Numbered from the stretch's first letter, positions 30,094 through 42,889 are shown. The stretch: 64,000 bases of DNA from Eutreptiella sp. 'Long Island Sound 2002' (GCA_964036045.1 OZ038379.1:73179992-73243991); one strand, 5' to 3'. Numbers and translations are program-made. The notes: a model not told the origin generated them from the sequence alone.

Positions 30094-30405
30094 TGAAACC
30101 AGACCGAGGGGTTAGGAGCACAGGTCGCAGTGGCATGGGCAGCAACATTGCTTGGCATAGAAAACTGATATGTGCAAACAGATATGATACACATAGCCAA
30201 TGAAATACCTGATATGCACGTATCTAAAGTCCACCCTATCATCCACTCATTCATATAACTATAAAAGATCAAAGATTCCCTTATCTATCCCACAACCTAT
30301 GTTCCTAACAAGGAAATGAAACATAATATACAATAGTCGCATATATAGGGTCATATAATGATCCCTTAGGGGCACTATGCTGTGGTAGGGTTGTGACCTG
30401 CTTCA
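30094..30405 (-). repeat. 5' LTR of element B (312 bp)
   Basis: On the minus strand it starts TGAAGCAGGTCACAACCC at 30405 and ends TTTCA at 30094, followed by TGGTAGCAGAGG (30093-30082). It is homologous to 5029-5361 with numerous substitutions and small indels, so A and B were separate insertions. It contains the gag ATG (30157-30155). Confidence 0.8.
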
Positions 30406-33400
30406 CCTCGGTGTCGTCTAGGGACATGGGACAGGGGTGCACGTGGTGATCGGGTTCCTGTGGGTCCGGGGCCCGTTGGTGGCTGTGTCGGCGCGGGGTT
30501 AGTGCCGCCAGGAGGTGTTTGATAGCTGAGAGGACGTCGTAGTCGTTGACCCAGGGGCACTGGACTCCGGCGCACGTCCTGTTGGGGGAATGGTGTGGAG
30601 GGGGATGGTGTGGTGCCTGGTTCATGAGGCGGCGTGCGGTGGGGCGGGCGGTGCACATGGGTGGTGGCGTGCCTGCTCTGCTGTGCCCTGCGACCTGTGG
30701 TCTTGCATCTGGTCAAGGTGGGTCTTCGTGGTGTGGTGGCCAGTGTGTGCTGTACCATTTGGCCTGGCCGGTGGCTGCTTCGTCTCAGTGTTTGGGTGCC
30801 GGCGTGGGGCTCACGTCGTGGTGTCGGGATACCGGGCAGGCTGTGCGTGAGTTGGCCTCGGTCGCGTGGCGGGTGTCGGGTTGGGGCCGCGGCCGGGTGG
30901 TGGGTCTTCCGTCTTGGTGTGTGTTGGGGTTGTCCTGTGATGATTTGCTCCGCGGCGGCGTTTGTGCCGGGATTGGTGGCGCTATGGTGGGTCGCTGGTC
31001 TAGGTGGTGGCTTCTGGTTTGCGGCCAGCGGCTGGTTGTCTTGTGTATCGGTGCGTTGTTCGGTCGTCGCTTGGTGTAGTCGCGCCTGGCGGTGCGCCAT
31101 GGCGTGTTGTTGTTTGGTGCTGGTCCGTGGTGTGGTGCCCCTGGGCTGGCGGGCGGTTGCCGTGTGTTCGGGGCACGGCGGTGGTGGTGACGGTGCTGTG
31201 GGTTTGGTGCGTGGGGTTCTGGTCTTTTTTGTTGTGTGTAGGCCTGGTTGGTGAGGGGGTGGTCAGGTGGTGGGGGTGGTGAGCTGTGTGTGTTGCTGGT
31301 GATGGCTGTTGGTGCGTGGGGCGGCGTTTCTCGCTGTTTTGGGCCGGTGCTGGCGGTGCGGTTGGCGCCTAGTTGCGTTTTTGGCGTGTGTGACGTGCGT
31401 GACGTGCTTCGGTCCACTGGGGGCGCCGGCTGTGGGTGATGCTGTTGTGTGTTTTGGTGGTGTGGGGCGTGGAAGTGCAGGCCGCGTGGTGCGTCTCGGC
31501 GCTTGTTTCCGGGTGGTACCCACCTGGGTGCGCAGCGTTCCGTGGCCCGGCCCGCCTGTTGTGGTGTGGGAGGCAGTGGGTCACGTGGTGCTTGTGGGGG
31601 TGACGCCTTGTGGTTTGCTTGTGCCAGAGCGGGCTGGTGTGGTTGCAGTTCCGGTGTCTTGTTGGTTGGTCGCGGTCTACTTGGTGGTGCGTGGTGGTTT
31701 TTCGCCGTTGTGGGCTGCCGTGCGGCAAGTGTTTCGTGTGGGGCGGCCGTGGATGCGGTGTTTTTTGCTGGCGTGGCGATGCGGCTTGCCTTGCGGGGGT
31801 GTGGCCTTCCGTGGTCGGCGTGCCTCTGTGAGGGGGGGCAGGGGTTTGTTTGCTTGGTGTTGGATGTGGGATAGTTGAGGTGTCTTGTGTCGGCTAGCTG
31901 CTAGTGCCGGGTGGTAGGTCGCGTCGCTTCTCTTCGCTCGGGGTTGGTGGTGGTGGTGTGGCTTGGCGTGCTGGTGTGGGGTCTATGGTGGCGGCGGTGG
32001 TTCGGAGTTTTCCTTCTGGGCGCGGTGGTACTTTTTGTGGGTGTAGTTTGTGGTAGGTTTTGTTGGTGGGTCTGGTTTCCTCTTGTTCCTGGCTCCGGTT
32101 GGTACCGGTGGTTTCTTGCAGCTTCCGGTGGTTCGGTGGGGGTGGCTTGCTGCTCCTGTTTGGGGTTTGTGACCGTGACCCTCCGCGTTGGTTTTGCCTC
32201 CTCCTAGTCCAGGCTGGTGGGTTGTGTCTGCCGCCTCCATTCCTGGTTGAGGGCCCTGGGGCTTCGTTGTGGTGTTGGGTGATTCCTCGCCAGTCGTGGC
32301 GGGGGCGTTGGGCGCAGTTCCCCGTTTTCTTTGGTTGGCGCATGGCGTCAGTTTTGTTGGGTGGTGTGTCAGTGGTCGGCGTTCGTGGGTTGGTGGTGTC
32401 GCACGGGATAGTGTTGTGTGGTCGCGCCCTAGGTCGTGGGGCGGCAGCGGGTCGGTGGTACCGGTGTTGAGAGTCGTTGGCATGGTTCCCGCTAGCTAGT
32501 TCGCGCTGCGTGGCCTGCTCTTACCGTGGTGGGTCGGTGGGTCTTGGTGCCCGTAGGTGTGTGGTGCGTGGTGGTGCGTCGCTATGTGGTGGCGGTTTTC
32601 TGGGTGGTGTGCGGTGGGTGGCTGCGTTGCCCGGCTGTGTGGCCGGTGTGGGGTTGTTGTGTGGTTTGTGTGTGGCGGTTGTGAAGTGCAGTATGTTTTT
32701 GGCGCGTTCGGCAGGGTTTGTGGGGTTCTGGGCCCTTGGGTTGGGTATGCTCGCGTCGGGGGTTGCTGTTGGCCTAGTCTAGTGGGGGTTGCCTGTTTCG
32801 GTTGGTGACGGGTCTTGGGGCATGGGGCGGTGGGGCACAGCGTGTCCCGTCTTTTTGGGGTTCCTGTTGTGGTGTGTCCCTTGTGGTGTGGTGCGGAAGC
32901 CGCTGGTGGTTTCGTGGGGGGTGGTCCTTCTTCCCTCCCGGCTCGGGGACTGGTGGTTGTGCCTGTGAGTGGTCTGGTGGCTGTGTCTATGGGTGTGGTT
33001 TGCTGGTGCCCCCGGTTGGGGTTTGTCTGGGTGCTGGCGGTTTCGTTGCTCCCGGTTGGGGCCTGGTGCTGGTTTGTTTAGGTTTAGTTGTTGGCTGGGG
33101 TCCGCTGCTGGTGTAGTTTGGCGGTCCCTCGTCAATCCTGGCTGAGGGCCCTGGGTGCCGCGCCCCACCATTCCTGGCTGGGGTTTCTTGCTGGTGGTGG
33201 CGGGTGTTTTTGCTGGTGTGGGGTGGGTGGTTGTGCTCTGTGCGTGTTTGTGGGGTGCGGCGTGTACGTTTGCATGGTTGTGGTCCCTTGTGTGGTGGAC
33301 TCGGTGCTTGTGTTTGCGTGGGTGTAGTGTGTGTCCAAAGTGCGTGTTGTGGGTGGCCCTTCGCCACTCATGGCTGAGGGCCCTAGGCGCATTTCTCCAC

Positions 33401-34090
33401 CACTCTTGGCTGGAGTTAGCTGCTGCTGGTGGTGGGTGGTCTCTCGCGAAACCTGGCCGTGGGCCCTGGGTGCGGTTGCCTGCCATTCCTGGCTGAGATC
33501 TGCTTCTGGTGGGGGTGGATGGTCCCTCGCCATTCATGGTGGAGGGCCCTTGGTATTGTTTGCCGCCATTCTTGGCTGGGGCTGGTTGCTGGTGTTGGCG
33601 GGTGGTGGTCCCTCGCCAATCCTGGCTGAGGGTCCCTGTTGCAGTTGCCCGCCACTCTTGGCCGGGGTCTGTTGGTGTGGGGTGAGTGGTCGTGTTCCGT
33701 GGGTGGTCGTGGTGTGTGGCATGTGCGTTTGTGAGTTGTGGTGTTTGTGGTCCCTGCCGTGGTGCCCTCGGTGTTTGTGTCCCCGCCGCGTGAGCGGTTG
33801 TGTGTGCGTGGTGGGTGGTCCCTCCCTTTCGTTGTGGTCTTGTGGCGTGTGCGTGTTGTTCGTTGCTGTGTGTTGGTGTGGGTGCCGTGTGGGGTTCGTG
33901 TGCGTTCGGCGTGCGGGCGGGTGTGTGTGTGTGGCTTTGTGCTGTTTGTTGCGGCGCAGTGTGTGGGTGCAGGGGTGCCGGTGTTGGGTTATGTCATACC
34001 TGTTTTGGTCTGAGTTGTCGGCCGACGTGGAGACAATAAAATGCGTTGGAAAAGATGGTTCTGCAAGTGCACAGCGTGCGGGTGGGCGGG
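30406..34090 (-). repeat. Strand-asymmetric G/T-rich block with minisatellite units
   Basis: The plus strand is strongly enriched in G and T with very little A. Between about 33085 and 33700 (with a diverged copy near 32220) units of roughly 105 bp recur, built on CCCTCGCCAATCCTGGCTGAGGG and CGCCACTCTTGGCTGGGG. The latter core is shared with the array at 42890-43860. Long frames are open on both strands (for example minus 30375-31100 and 32779-33537), but they are compositional and show no known domain. The layout (array at one end, GC-rich body toward 30406) resembles the minisatellite-headed units at 42.4 and 51.5 kb, with its tail possibly removed by element B. Confidence 0.6.
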
Positions 34091-34755
34091 GGGGCGCGCA
34101 TTCCGGCTGGTAACCCTTTCCCTTACCCTTGTTCGGTGCTTGTTTCTACGTCCTTTTTCCTCTTGTTCTTCGGTGGTACCTGCGGAGTGTAGACAGGGAT
34201 GTGCTGCTACGCGTTACACGGTTGTGGTTAGTTACACGCGGTGCAACATACGTCATGGGTTGTTGAAGTTCCCCTTTCCTCCTTTTTTGTTTTTTGTCTT
34301 TTGCCATACCATGCTTCTTTATTTTTTTTTGCCTTAGGTCGGATACTGGCTTCAAATACCTGTAGAGCGAGCGGAGGGAGTGGTGGGTTGGTGGGGGTTG
34401 GGTGGGTTTGCTTGGCGACATAACTTATCTTGACCTTTTTTTTTCCATACCACATGTTGCCTCTTGTCTTTCCGCTTCCGTGTCTCGCCGCTTTCCCTAC
34501 TATCACCTAGGAAAGAAAAGGGTGAACGAATGGAATCTGTTCCTCGCCGCGGTGCTTTTCCTTCCTACCCCCTCCCTTTTTTTTTCGTTGTGCACATCGC
34601 TTGGGAACACGTTTTCTTCTTTTTTGTGCCGTGCATGTGGTTCATGATTTGTTGGCTTTGTGGTTTGTTTGGTTGTTTGGTTGTTGTTGTCGCTATTGTT
34701 TCGGCCGTTTGCATCCATACCTTTTTTTGTACTTCCGTTTTGCCGCCGGCTCCTA
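34091..34755. other. Pyrimidine-rich non-coding stretch
   Basis: T/C-rich runs on the plus strand (34280-34335, 34430-34500, 34560-34625). No gene, promoter or structured RNA is recognisable. Confidence 0.5.
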
Positions 34756-34997
34756 TGTACATGTAGCGGGGGGTGGCGCGGCATGCATATGCACGTGTGG
34801 TTGTTTCGTTTTCCCTTGTCTTGCATGGCGTTCCCCCTTCGGCGCCCTTCCCTCGTAACATACTTGGTTCACATACCTATGTACATGTAGCGGGAGTGGC
34901 GTGGTATGCGTACGCGCATTTGGTTGTTTCGTTTTTCCTTGCTTTGCGTGGCGTTCTTCCTTCGGCACCCTTCCCTCGTAACATACTTGGTTCACAT
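34756..34997 (+). repeat. Direct tandem duplication of ~120 bp
   Basis: Two adjacent copies start CTATGTACATGTAGCGGG and end CTTGGTTCACATA, meeting near 34878. They differ by scattered substitutions and share the internal CTTCCCTCGTAACATAC. Confidence 0.85.
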
Positions 34998-37084
34998 ATA
35001 TACCATTTCCTTTGTGATCTTCGGCGTTTGGTTTTTCTTGGTTCATGCGCGGTGGTAGTAGACTTGTTACTTTCATTTTTGTTTTGTTTTTCTTTCCACG
35101 TGCACAAGCTCCCTAGCACCTACGGCACGCACTTTGCTAGGTGTTTTGGGGCACGCAACGTTCAACTTCGGTGTTGTTGTGGCTCATTTGTTCATGGTTT
35201 TCTGTGAGTGTCCTAAGGTTTTTGACCTCCCCAAACAGCGGCATAAAATTTTGGGGGGGTTTCGGAGGTCGGAAAAAATGATTTTTCCATTTATTTTTTC
35301 TCACTGTGCGTCTTTTTCTTGGTTTTTTATCTTTTCTCTGTTGCGATTGCATGTTTTTTAAGAAGCAGGAACAGTTTCTTCACATAAACTTTCCTCAAGG
35401 GCTCCGTCGTACATCACCTCTTTCAAGGTCGTTGCAAGTTAACCCAAGTGATCATTGTCATGATTTGCATCATGATGGCCCATCATCACCGAAATGACCA
35501 CAATGTCACCTTTGTGGGTGAAGTTTGCACCAAAGCTCAACCCTTACGGTCGTTCGGATGCCAGCGAAGGCATCGAACACGTAGGCGAAAATCGATGGGC
35601 TCGCAAGCGCCCCTAAAGAACGCCTTTTTTTAAACAAAAGACTTGGAGGGAGGCAAATACATATAAAGTGGTACCTGAAATCATGTTGTGGACCATTGGG
35701 CTGATGCGTACGCTAAAGTGAGCAAAAAAGATGATTGCAGCTGTTCGACTCCCACCGGTACTACCATATGGTTATTTTTGCCCTTGTCTGGACCAATGCG
35801 CAGCAGTGGTGCGCAGATTTCTGCACCGCATTTCAGCCCGCCGCTACAACAGTTAGCGTAATGTAGCACGCGGACTTTTCCCTTACGGAAAAGCTCTGAT
35901 GACGATGAACCAAACACACCACTTGAGGCCGGAAATGAATGCGGTAGTGCCGGCTTCTGAGCCTAATGTTGCTGAGAAACATTGTGAACCAACATTGGAA
36001 AAGCCCACTATATTGCTTTTCTCTTCGCCAAGTGCATTATAGGGCAGCTACAACAATAAAAATTTCAAAAAGTGTATAAATTTACGGAGAAATTAGTTGC
36101 AGAATTCCTAATCTTTCATGATTTTAGACCTGTAACAAATTTGTTTCACAAATCAATTTGCCCTTCACGCAGTGCACGCCACACACAAATTTCTAAAAAC
36201 ATAATAAAGCTCAGCAGACAGCTATGCAACGTGAACAATTTCCGATAAACATCTAAACAGTATGAGTATAAAATTATTCGTAGGCCAGTGCCAAGAGAAA
36301 AGTGTGCAATGTTTCCGGGCCCGAATTGTTCACTTTACCCTATGGCTTGATGACAAACCATGTCGATGACATTTTCTATGCGTGTACAACAGGGTGCAAA
36401 GACGAATCACAATTTTTTGTCTTTGGCTTGCAATGGATGAATTATACGTGTGCATTAGGCCAAAAGCATTGTACTTGGCATAAAATTCTGCATTCACATG
36501 TCCAACAAACGGAATATCAATGAGAAGCAATAAAAACGTGAACTACTTGTGAATATGGCAAAATCATGCTGCATGCACTGCCCACAGGGATGCATTTCGG
36601 TTATTACTGAGTCAGTCCCTGCCCTCACAGGCGCTGTTTTCATGCCAGCAGCCCTTTTACAAACCATCCAGCACATACTTGCTCATGCCACCGAATGCAC
36701 GTTGCAGCATCAAAGAGTTATAAGCAACCCAACATTGGGGGTGACACGCAGCTGTTTTGCTTTAGCTTTTCATTATAACTATTCACAAGGAGCACCACGG
36801 ATTTCAACCCCCTCCCCCCTCCACCAAGGCGACCATATTTTAGTGCGAACGTCCCAACCTCTGTGTCAGTCTGTCACATTTGACCAGTGTGTGCTTCTGT
36901 ATGCGAGGTATCCTTCTGTTTCCATGTCTAGCTCAGCTTTGGTACCAAAAAGATGGCTCAGTTTTGTGGTGTTTCAAAACTGAGCAAAAGGCAACTTGCA
37001 GCACCGGCATGCTGTGTCCTCCTTCAAATTCCCAGACCAAATACCGTCGACTCCTGTTTCGCACCAACCAGTAACCTCACAGTG
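34998..37084. other. No recognisable gene
   Basis: Balanced to AT-rich sequence. Open frames (for example 36549-36983, 144 codons) lack domain features or a convincing amino-acid pattern. No tandem array is seen. Confidence 0.5.
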
Positions 37085-37428
37085 TCCGTAAAAAACGCAC
37101 GAAGGGCAAGGGCAAGTCGAGAAACGACGAAATCATCACAGCTGCTGCTCGTTTCAACGTCACTCCCTCCGGATGCCCTTACGGATGCAACAGCGCAATG
37201 GTATTCAAAAAGGCCGACAAACGCCCCCAGCAGGTGCGGAAGTCACCGAAGCTTGTAGGCACTTGCAATGCTAAAAACCCAGGGCACGCAGGCTGGCCGT
37301 CAAACCTACCAGACCGACGCGAAAACGTTGCAACCACCCTTGAAAGTCCAACCCGAACCTCACCCTGTTGCAGTCCCCACCTCAATGCCAGGACTTCATG
37401 TTTCTTGGGCGCTGCATTGTACTGTTGA
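37085..37428 (+). CDS. Possible coding fragment with Cys-rich motif
   Basis: The frame through CGTAAAAAACGCACG is open to a stop near 37428 and encodes a basic start, then NVTPSGCPYGCNSA and GTCNAKNPGHAGWPSNL. Cys-x3-Cys followed by Cys..His suggests a zinc-binding patch. There is no clear start codon and no neighbour to support function. It could be a transposase or gag remnant, or chance. Confidence 0.25.
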
Positions 37429-37614
37429 TTGGGGCACTGCATCGTGCACTGCTTGGCGGCACTGCACGAAATGCGTGCTCGCAGTTGAGTTATACTGGTT
37501 AGTTATGATATGCATTATACGCCGCGATCCTCGTCAAGAAACCCCAAGGCTTCTGTGTGAAAGCCAGCTGCCCTGTGGCCAGGCAACTGTCGATACATAC
37601 TGACAAGTTGGTGA

Positions 37615-37920
37615 CTAGGGCCAAGGCTCAAGTGGGTCGATCCACTCACTGTCGGGGACCGCTTTGCGGTCGAAGTCTTGGCGGAAAATTGCATACCACT
37701 CCCCCTGAGATTCTGAATAAACATATGCCAGGGTGAAAGGCCAATCAGTAACGTCATAGCCGTCGTTGAGTTTCGCACAGGCTTCACGCACAGATTTTAT
37801 CCCAGTCTTGGCGGTGAAATTGTACTTGTGCCCGGGTCCAGGATCTGGCATCGACGGAAATCCGTAACCGTCACTCCAAGGGTTCCCTTGCATATTTCCG
37901 CCTTCCGGCTCCGGAGCCAT
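37615..37920 (-). CDS. Hypothetical 101-aa protein
   Basis: The ATG is at 37920 and the TAG at 37617-37615. The product is acidic and aromatic-rich, with MAPEPEGGNMQGNPWSDGYG at the start, TGIKSVREACAKLNDGYDVT in the middle and the C-terminus SEWIDPLEPWP. Its amino-acid composition looks like a real globular protein, unlike neighbouring frames. I do not recognise a family, and no signal peptide or membrane segment is visible. It may be a single-exon gene or one exon of a larger gene. Confidence 0.4.
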   Translation of the reverse strand: MAPEPEGGNMQGNPWSDGYGFPSMPDPGPGHKYNFTAKTGIKSVREACAKLNDGYDVTDWPFTLAYVYSESQGEWYAIFRQDFDRKAVPDSEWIDPLEPWP

Positions 37921-40900
37921 GGGTGAGAAAAGTCGCGGCTGAATATAATAAGTTGGCTATGAGTGTTTCAAACGTGACGTCTTCGGGTGGCGTGCGAAGA
38001 GAAGAGCACGAACGTTGCAGCAGCTACACTGTTTGAAAGGTGAACGTCGTCCCGGAACCTGTTCTGGCCTGACCTATCTGTGACGGGAAGAAACACGGCC
38101 GACTGCCCCTGCCAAAGAGACCTGGAGTGACCATAGAGACACTACGACACGGTTGGTTAGGGCTCGGGGCTTTGCCAGTCGTTCATCAGTTCTGAGTTTC
38201 TATCTGTCTAGTGTGGCAACAGACCTAATTGTTTACCTTTGGATCGCCCAGGTCTGAAAATATTGTCCGGCCAACAAGGGAGGGCGGATGGAGCAAAGCA
38301 GGCGCGAATCCTTTGGGACAGAACAACAAGCGGATAGAGTAAAGCAGAGGCGAACCCTTTTGGGCAAGACAACGAAGGAAGACCATGGGGCTTTGGTAAT
38401 GTTGGTAAGGTATACAGGTGTACAGGTATAAGTATGTAGACAGAGCCTATGGTGGCAAGGCATGCAGCAAGATTGCAACAAAGCAGGTCGCGTGGGGCAA
38501 CTATGCAAATACATAAGGGTTGGGTATTCTAAGAGCTTAGAAACATAGCCCTAAGTAGCGGATTGCAACGTGCAGTGAACAGGAGAAGGCTTTTGCGGCA
38601 ACTATGTACGTCACATGAGCTATGATATTTGTTTAAAGAATAAAAGTTACCCCTAACAGGAATGTAACCTGACACGACACAGGGAAAGGGCATCTTTGAA
38701 GCATACAGGACCACCTGTCACTCGTGTGAAAGCAATGGGTCCAACGAAAACAAGCACTTGCATGAAAAAGGCCAGGCTTGGTGTATGTTGCATGGGGAGG
38801 CTTGGGTACGAGGGCGCGGAACGTTGCTATCACCGACATCTCAGATGCACTCTTCTCTGCTGGCATTGTAAGCGAAGGGAATGGCTAAGTAGAAGTTAGC
38901 GCTTAGGCCTACGCGTAGACATACAGGATCTGCCCACATTACGCACGCGCATACACCTTGAAATTGTGACAGAAGTGAAAACCTTTTCTTTTCATCGGAG
39001 TGAGTTTTTGACAGAAAGAGCAGAAAGATCCTGGGGTTTCCTATTGATGGGCGTTTCCTGGCGCTCATTTTGCATTCTGTAGCTCTTCGACTTTTTGAAA
39101 AATGCCGCTGAAAGTCACCGCCACTGCTGCTTGGGACTGAAAAAAACCAGAGGACCCAGACCACAGTCCTGGTGCCCATCCATCCACCGCACCCCAACAC
39201 GTGCCCCCATCGCCGCTCCACGACCCCCATGAGTTGTCTCCTCGTGGTGCCGGTAAGCCGTGGAAGGGGCGCCATAGTGGGCGCATGAGGGCAAGCAAGG
39301 AACTATCCTTGCCAAAGGAGGCATACAAGGCTGAAGGGGAGACTCCGCCGCAGTATTGGTGGTATATGGTTGCAAACATTTTGGTGCATGGTTGTTGATT
39401 TGCGTGCTTTAATGTTTCATCCTTACTTACTTTACCCATGGCAGAAAAGGACGAGATTGCCTTCGATGGTGAAGCCCCGGGGCACATGCAATGGTGTGAG
39501 CAGCAACCAACACGGATGAGGAGTGAGACATTTTGCCGTTGAAAATCGGTGCAAATGATGCCGCTGATTTTGGCGCTTATAAAAATGTGCTGCGGCATTC
39601 CATTTTTTTTTACTTTTCTGAAAAGTAGTTAAGAATGGATGCGCATACGTCTTTATGTCTACGCATAGGACTAAGGGCTATTTGTACTTTGCCATTGCCG
39701 TAAAGAAAGCCCCGCTAACTACGACTGATGCGCGACGCGCAGGGTTTTGAGATTTTCTCCATAGACATTGACAAACTGAGACCGTATTTTTCGAGTTTTT
39801 GTATGCCAGGTGCGATATTTAAAATTTCGTCAAAGCGACGATTTCACGGTGTAATTCTGTCAAATTTTTGGACACTTAGAGAGCCACTTTTTACTCCAAT
39901 CCCACTAATTTGGACGGAGTTGTAGGTAGAAGCATTTAAATAGCTCTATGTCACTATTTCCGTTTAGTGTATGTATGCGCGGACAGCCGAAAAATCAGTC
40001 TTATCCTAGTTTTGAAAGCAAAGAGCGGCCAAGTGCTAATGCGTCAACAATGTTCTCTGTAACTCGGTATGTGGCACAGTTGGCACATAGTGTTTCAAAG
40101 ACATGGCATGTGTAGGGTACATGGCGAATATCCAAAGTATTCGCTCGGGGTCACAAAGCCCAACAAGTAGAACTGAACACGAACACAACAAGAACACTTG
40201 AAGTATGTTTCGGGGAGCACTAGAGTGATGAAGACAATTTGGATCATTTCTATCTGCTCCATACTTCAGTGATTTCAGCAATTTCAGCAATTTCTGGTAT
40301 AACTTCAGCAGAATTCCGAATTTATATTAACTATAATTCACAAGATGGAGGACTTGACAATTCTGCTTCAGATCAAGCCTAGTGCTCTTTGTTCTTCAAT
40401 GCGGGCAGGTCGTCTGAAAACTCTTCCCAACGGGTGCTAATAGTGTTGGATTCTATCTCGTTGACGAAATGGATACAAATTGGAAGCTAGGGCAACTCTG
40501 GTAAATAATAAGAAGTAATAATTAGAAGGCCCGGAATTGTGATCAGGCTAAACCGAACTGTGGTGCCTCACCCCACACCGGCTGTCCCTCTTGGGTGCAT
40601 CACTGCACTTGGAAAGGGACTGGTACACGTTAATGGGCGCATTCGCCTTGGCATTTGCCAAGCGTACGTTTATGGAGAATCACAAGTCCCTTGAAGCTGG
40701 AGCAGCCCTAGTGGAGCAGGAGTTGAAGTGGTGGTGTCTAAGGTAGGCGCACAGGGCGGGAAGAAAGTAATTCAGTCGTTGCTCCGCAACGAATGTCTTC
40801 CCTCTGTTACTTTGCCCATGGGTCGTGTCGTGACATATTGATCTTCTATGGCGATGGCGTGTGTGTTGACCATGCTGTATGCACGTGCAATGGGTAGACA

Positions 40901-42350
40901 TTTTAACAGTGGACAATTGTACTTATGCGAACCACTCAATTGTGTATTGTCATCTTACTTGGTTGACATCCGAGATGTTTGTTGATGATTCATATCATGG
41001 TTCGAGCATGGTGGGTGATCCACTACGTCTCATTTTTTAACGGGCAGTATGGTGTTACGATAGTTCATTTGATTTGGCAATTGGGTGCAGGGATAATGCT
41101 CAAGCAATGTCGGAGATTCTCACTTCAAGTGCATGCATAATGTCATGGGTCATGGCCAGCCAAAATTCTCTCCCCATATGCATCCTGCTTGGATTGGGTT
41201 CTTGTGGAGTTCTCTATGTTCGGCCATGGACTGGAGAGGGTCTCTGTCAGAGCATGGACTAGGGCGGGACCATCTCTTTCAAGGCCTGGACTGGGGCGTG
41301 ATCATATCTCTTTGAAGCGGGACTATCTCCCCTTAGGTTAGGACAATCTCACCATGGATGTGCTCTCATTGCATCCGGGATATCTCTCCATGTGCAATTT
41401 CTCCCTGTGCCGCATCTAGGTCCCTTCATGTGACCCGGGGCATCTTCTTACCCAATCACTCTCGGAGGTGCATGTATTGAATACGCTCGGTGTCACACAA
41501 ACATGTAGATAGGCAATTTGGGTTTGACATGTCCATATGTGGATTGTTTCTAATGCACTTGACGATTTGTGTATGCCAATTCCTTCATGTCCCAAGCAAT
41601 TAGTCACCAGGTGGGGGGACTGAGTAGTATTTCCTAGCATGTGAGGGCATGAGGTATATGTTGTGTGCTGGGTATGCACGTTATTTATGTCTTTGGTTCG
41701 CGACACTCTAACCATAGGGGGCCAAGCAGTTAGTATGTAGCATACACTAAACATGTCAAGTTAGATTGGTTGGCCCTTCTTGATGCCTTGTTCGCAAGCA
41801 CCAAGTAAGCCCGCCAAGTTTGTTCACTTGCTGGCCACTGTGTATGTTATTGATGAGTGATTGGCACCCGGCGTGCCGTGTGCAGTATGGATGCATTGCA
41901 CCCATGATGATATATGCGATGCGTCACACATGCCAGGTGTCAGGTACTGCCGTGAGGTCACTCTCTTGTCTCGTATTTGGTGATCTTCCTTGCAAGCGTT
42001 TAATATGTGTTCAATGGTGACTCATGAGTGTGGATAAGTCATGGATGTGCCCATGCCGTACTTTGTATTGATGAAGTTCATGGTGTCATGCTTGATCCAC
42101 GGTGACAGCACTGCTCACGTTTGGAACTCATATTTCTCCATTCCAATTTTGCTGTCTTGTAGGCAAGGGTGAGGATGGGCCATGTGGGGCCACGCTTATG
42201 TAGAATCCAATGATGCCATTGTCTTGTGTATCATTTCTATGTGTCGTAACATGCACCATATGGACCTCATTGATGTCATTGTGTCATGCATGATCCCATG
42301 AGTCAATGTCGTTTTCTCAATGCGTTGAATAGAGGTTGTGCTAGCATGAG
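37921..42350. other. No recognisable gene
   Basis: Mixed-composition DNA. The longest frames (39065-39598 minus, 38841-39275 minus) have no protein-like pattern. Near 41215-41330 short degenerate units (GGACTGGAGAGGG, GGACTAGGGCGGG, GGACTGGGGCGTG) recur about every 35-40 bp. Confidence 0.5.
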
Positions 42351-42354
42351 GTCA

Positions 42355-42415
42355 TAGGTAGGTAGGTAGGTAGGAAGGTAGGTAGGTAGGTAGGTAGGTA
42401 GGTAGGTAGGTAGGT
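42355..42415 (+). repeat. (TAGG)n microsatellite
   Basis: About 15 tandem TAGG units with one AAGG variant. It lies at the 3' end of the GC-rich unit 42355-43860. Confidence 0.95.
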
Positions 42416-42889
42416 GCACTCGGTCCTGGAGAGGCGTCCCATGGTTCCCGCTGGCGTTGCCGTTGTGACGAACAGGAAGAGGCTCCGCGCTTGTAGAGGG
42501 ATGGCGACTTACATCGCACTAGACCTGACTGGTGGCCCCCAACAAAGCGGACCCGGGCAACACCAGAAGGGCTCATCGCCGCCAGCCTGACGTACTTGTC
42601 TCGCCGGGAGGGTGTGCCCCCGTGCTTGCGCACGTCCCCTCCTTTGGGCGGAACCCTAGGGGTTGACCGGACTTCCTGGTGTATCCCTTTCCCAAGGCAT
42701 GCATGCATGTTCTTGGTACTGGGGTTCCGAGGTGCTTGGGTGTCGCACGCTCCGCCTCGAGTCCCAAAGCAACGTAGGCCTGAGGATGCAGCCTTACCCC
42801 CGGGCTCCGGATCTTGTTTGGCCGGTTCAATTGCATGGCACGGGCTGCCTCAGTGCACGGGCTATGGACACTTGGTTTCCTACTGTTGT

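Larger units (their letters stand above)
23015..30157 (-). pseudogene. Gag of element B (broken by two insertions)
   Basis: The start ATG is at 30157 inside the LTR (MPSNVAAHATATCAPN). As in A, the primer-binding site is translated (VWFHGSRGEKF). The SIM-like repeats persist (MLLEESP, YIMVEDSP, YIVVEESP, FLVDDSP, QYIVVEESP), as do the Cys cluster and coiled coil near 28200-28000 and the capsid core near 24300-23500 (WLGGCDPTYGKANEARMILS). Frameshifts occur near 29960, 29250, 28800 and elsewhere. The 2.6-kb insertion (24362-26998) and the MITE (27633-27990) split it. It ends with CGC TGG TAG at 23015. Confidence 0.8.
17743..30405 (-). mobile_element. Ty3/gypsy-like retrotransposon, element B (old, multiply interrupted; continues at 5362-6867)
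   Basis: Minus-strand order from the right is LTR (30405-30094), primer-binding site CCTCTGCTACCA (plus strand 30082-30093), gag, UAG, protease, methyltransferase-like region, RT and RNase H, then integrase and chromodomain at 6867-5362 beyond element C. It is the same family as element A but diverged, with several stops and frameshifts. Four insertions lie within 5362-30405: element C, the GC-rich retroposon 20649-22490, the 2.6-kb insertion 24362-26998 and the MITE 27633-27990. Its 5' end at 30405 is set in the G/T-rich block 30406-34090. Its own 3' LTR is not seen unless the LTR at 5029-5361 serves both elements. Confidence 0.85.

Noticed and set aside
30375-33537. Pro/His/Thr-rich minus ORFs in the G/T-rich block
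   Set aside because: Low-complexity products of C/A-rich sequence; no domain, no start context, and overlapping alternatives on both strands.
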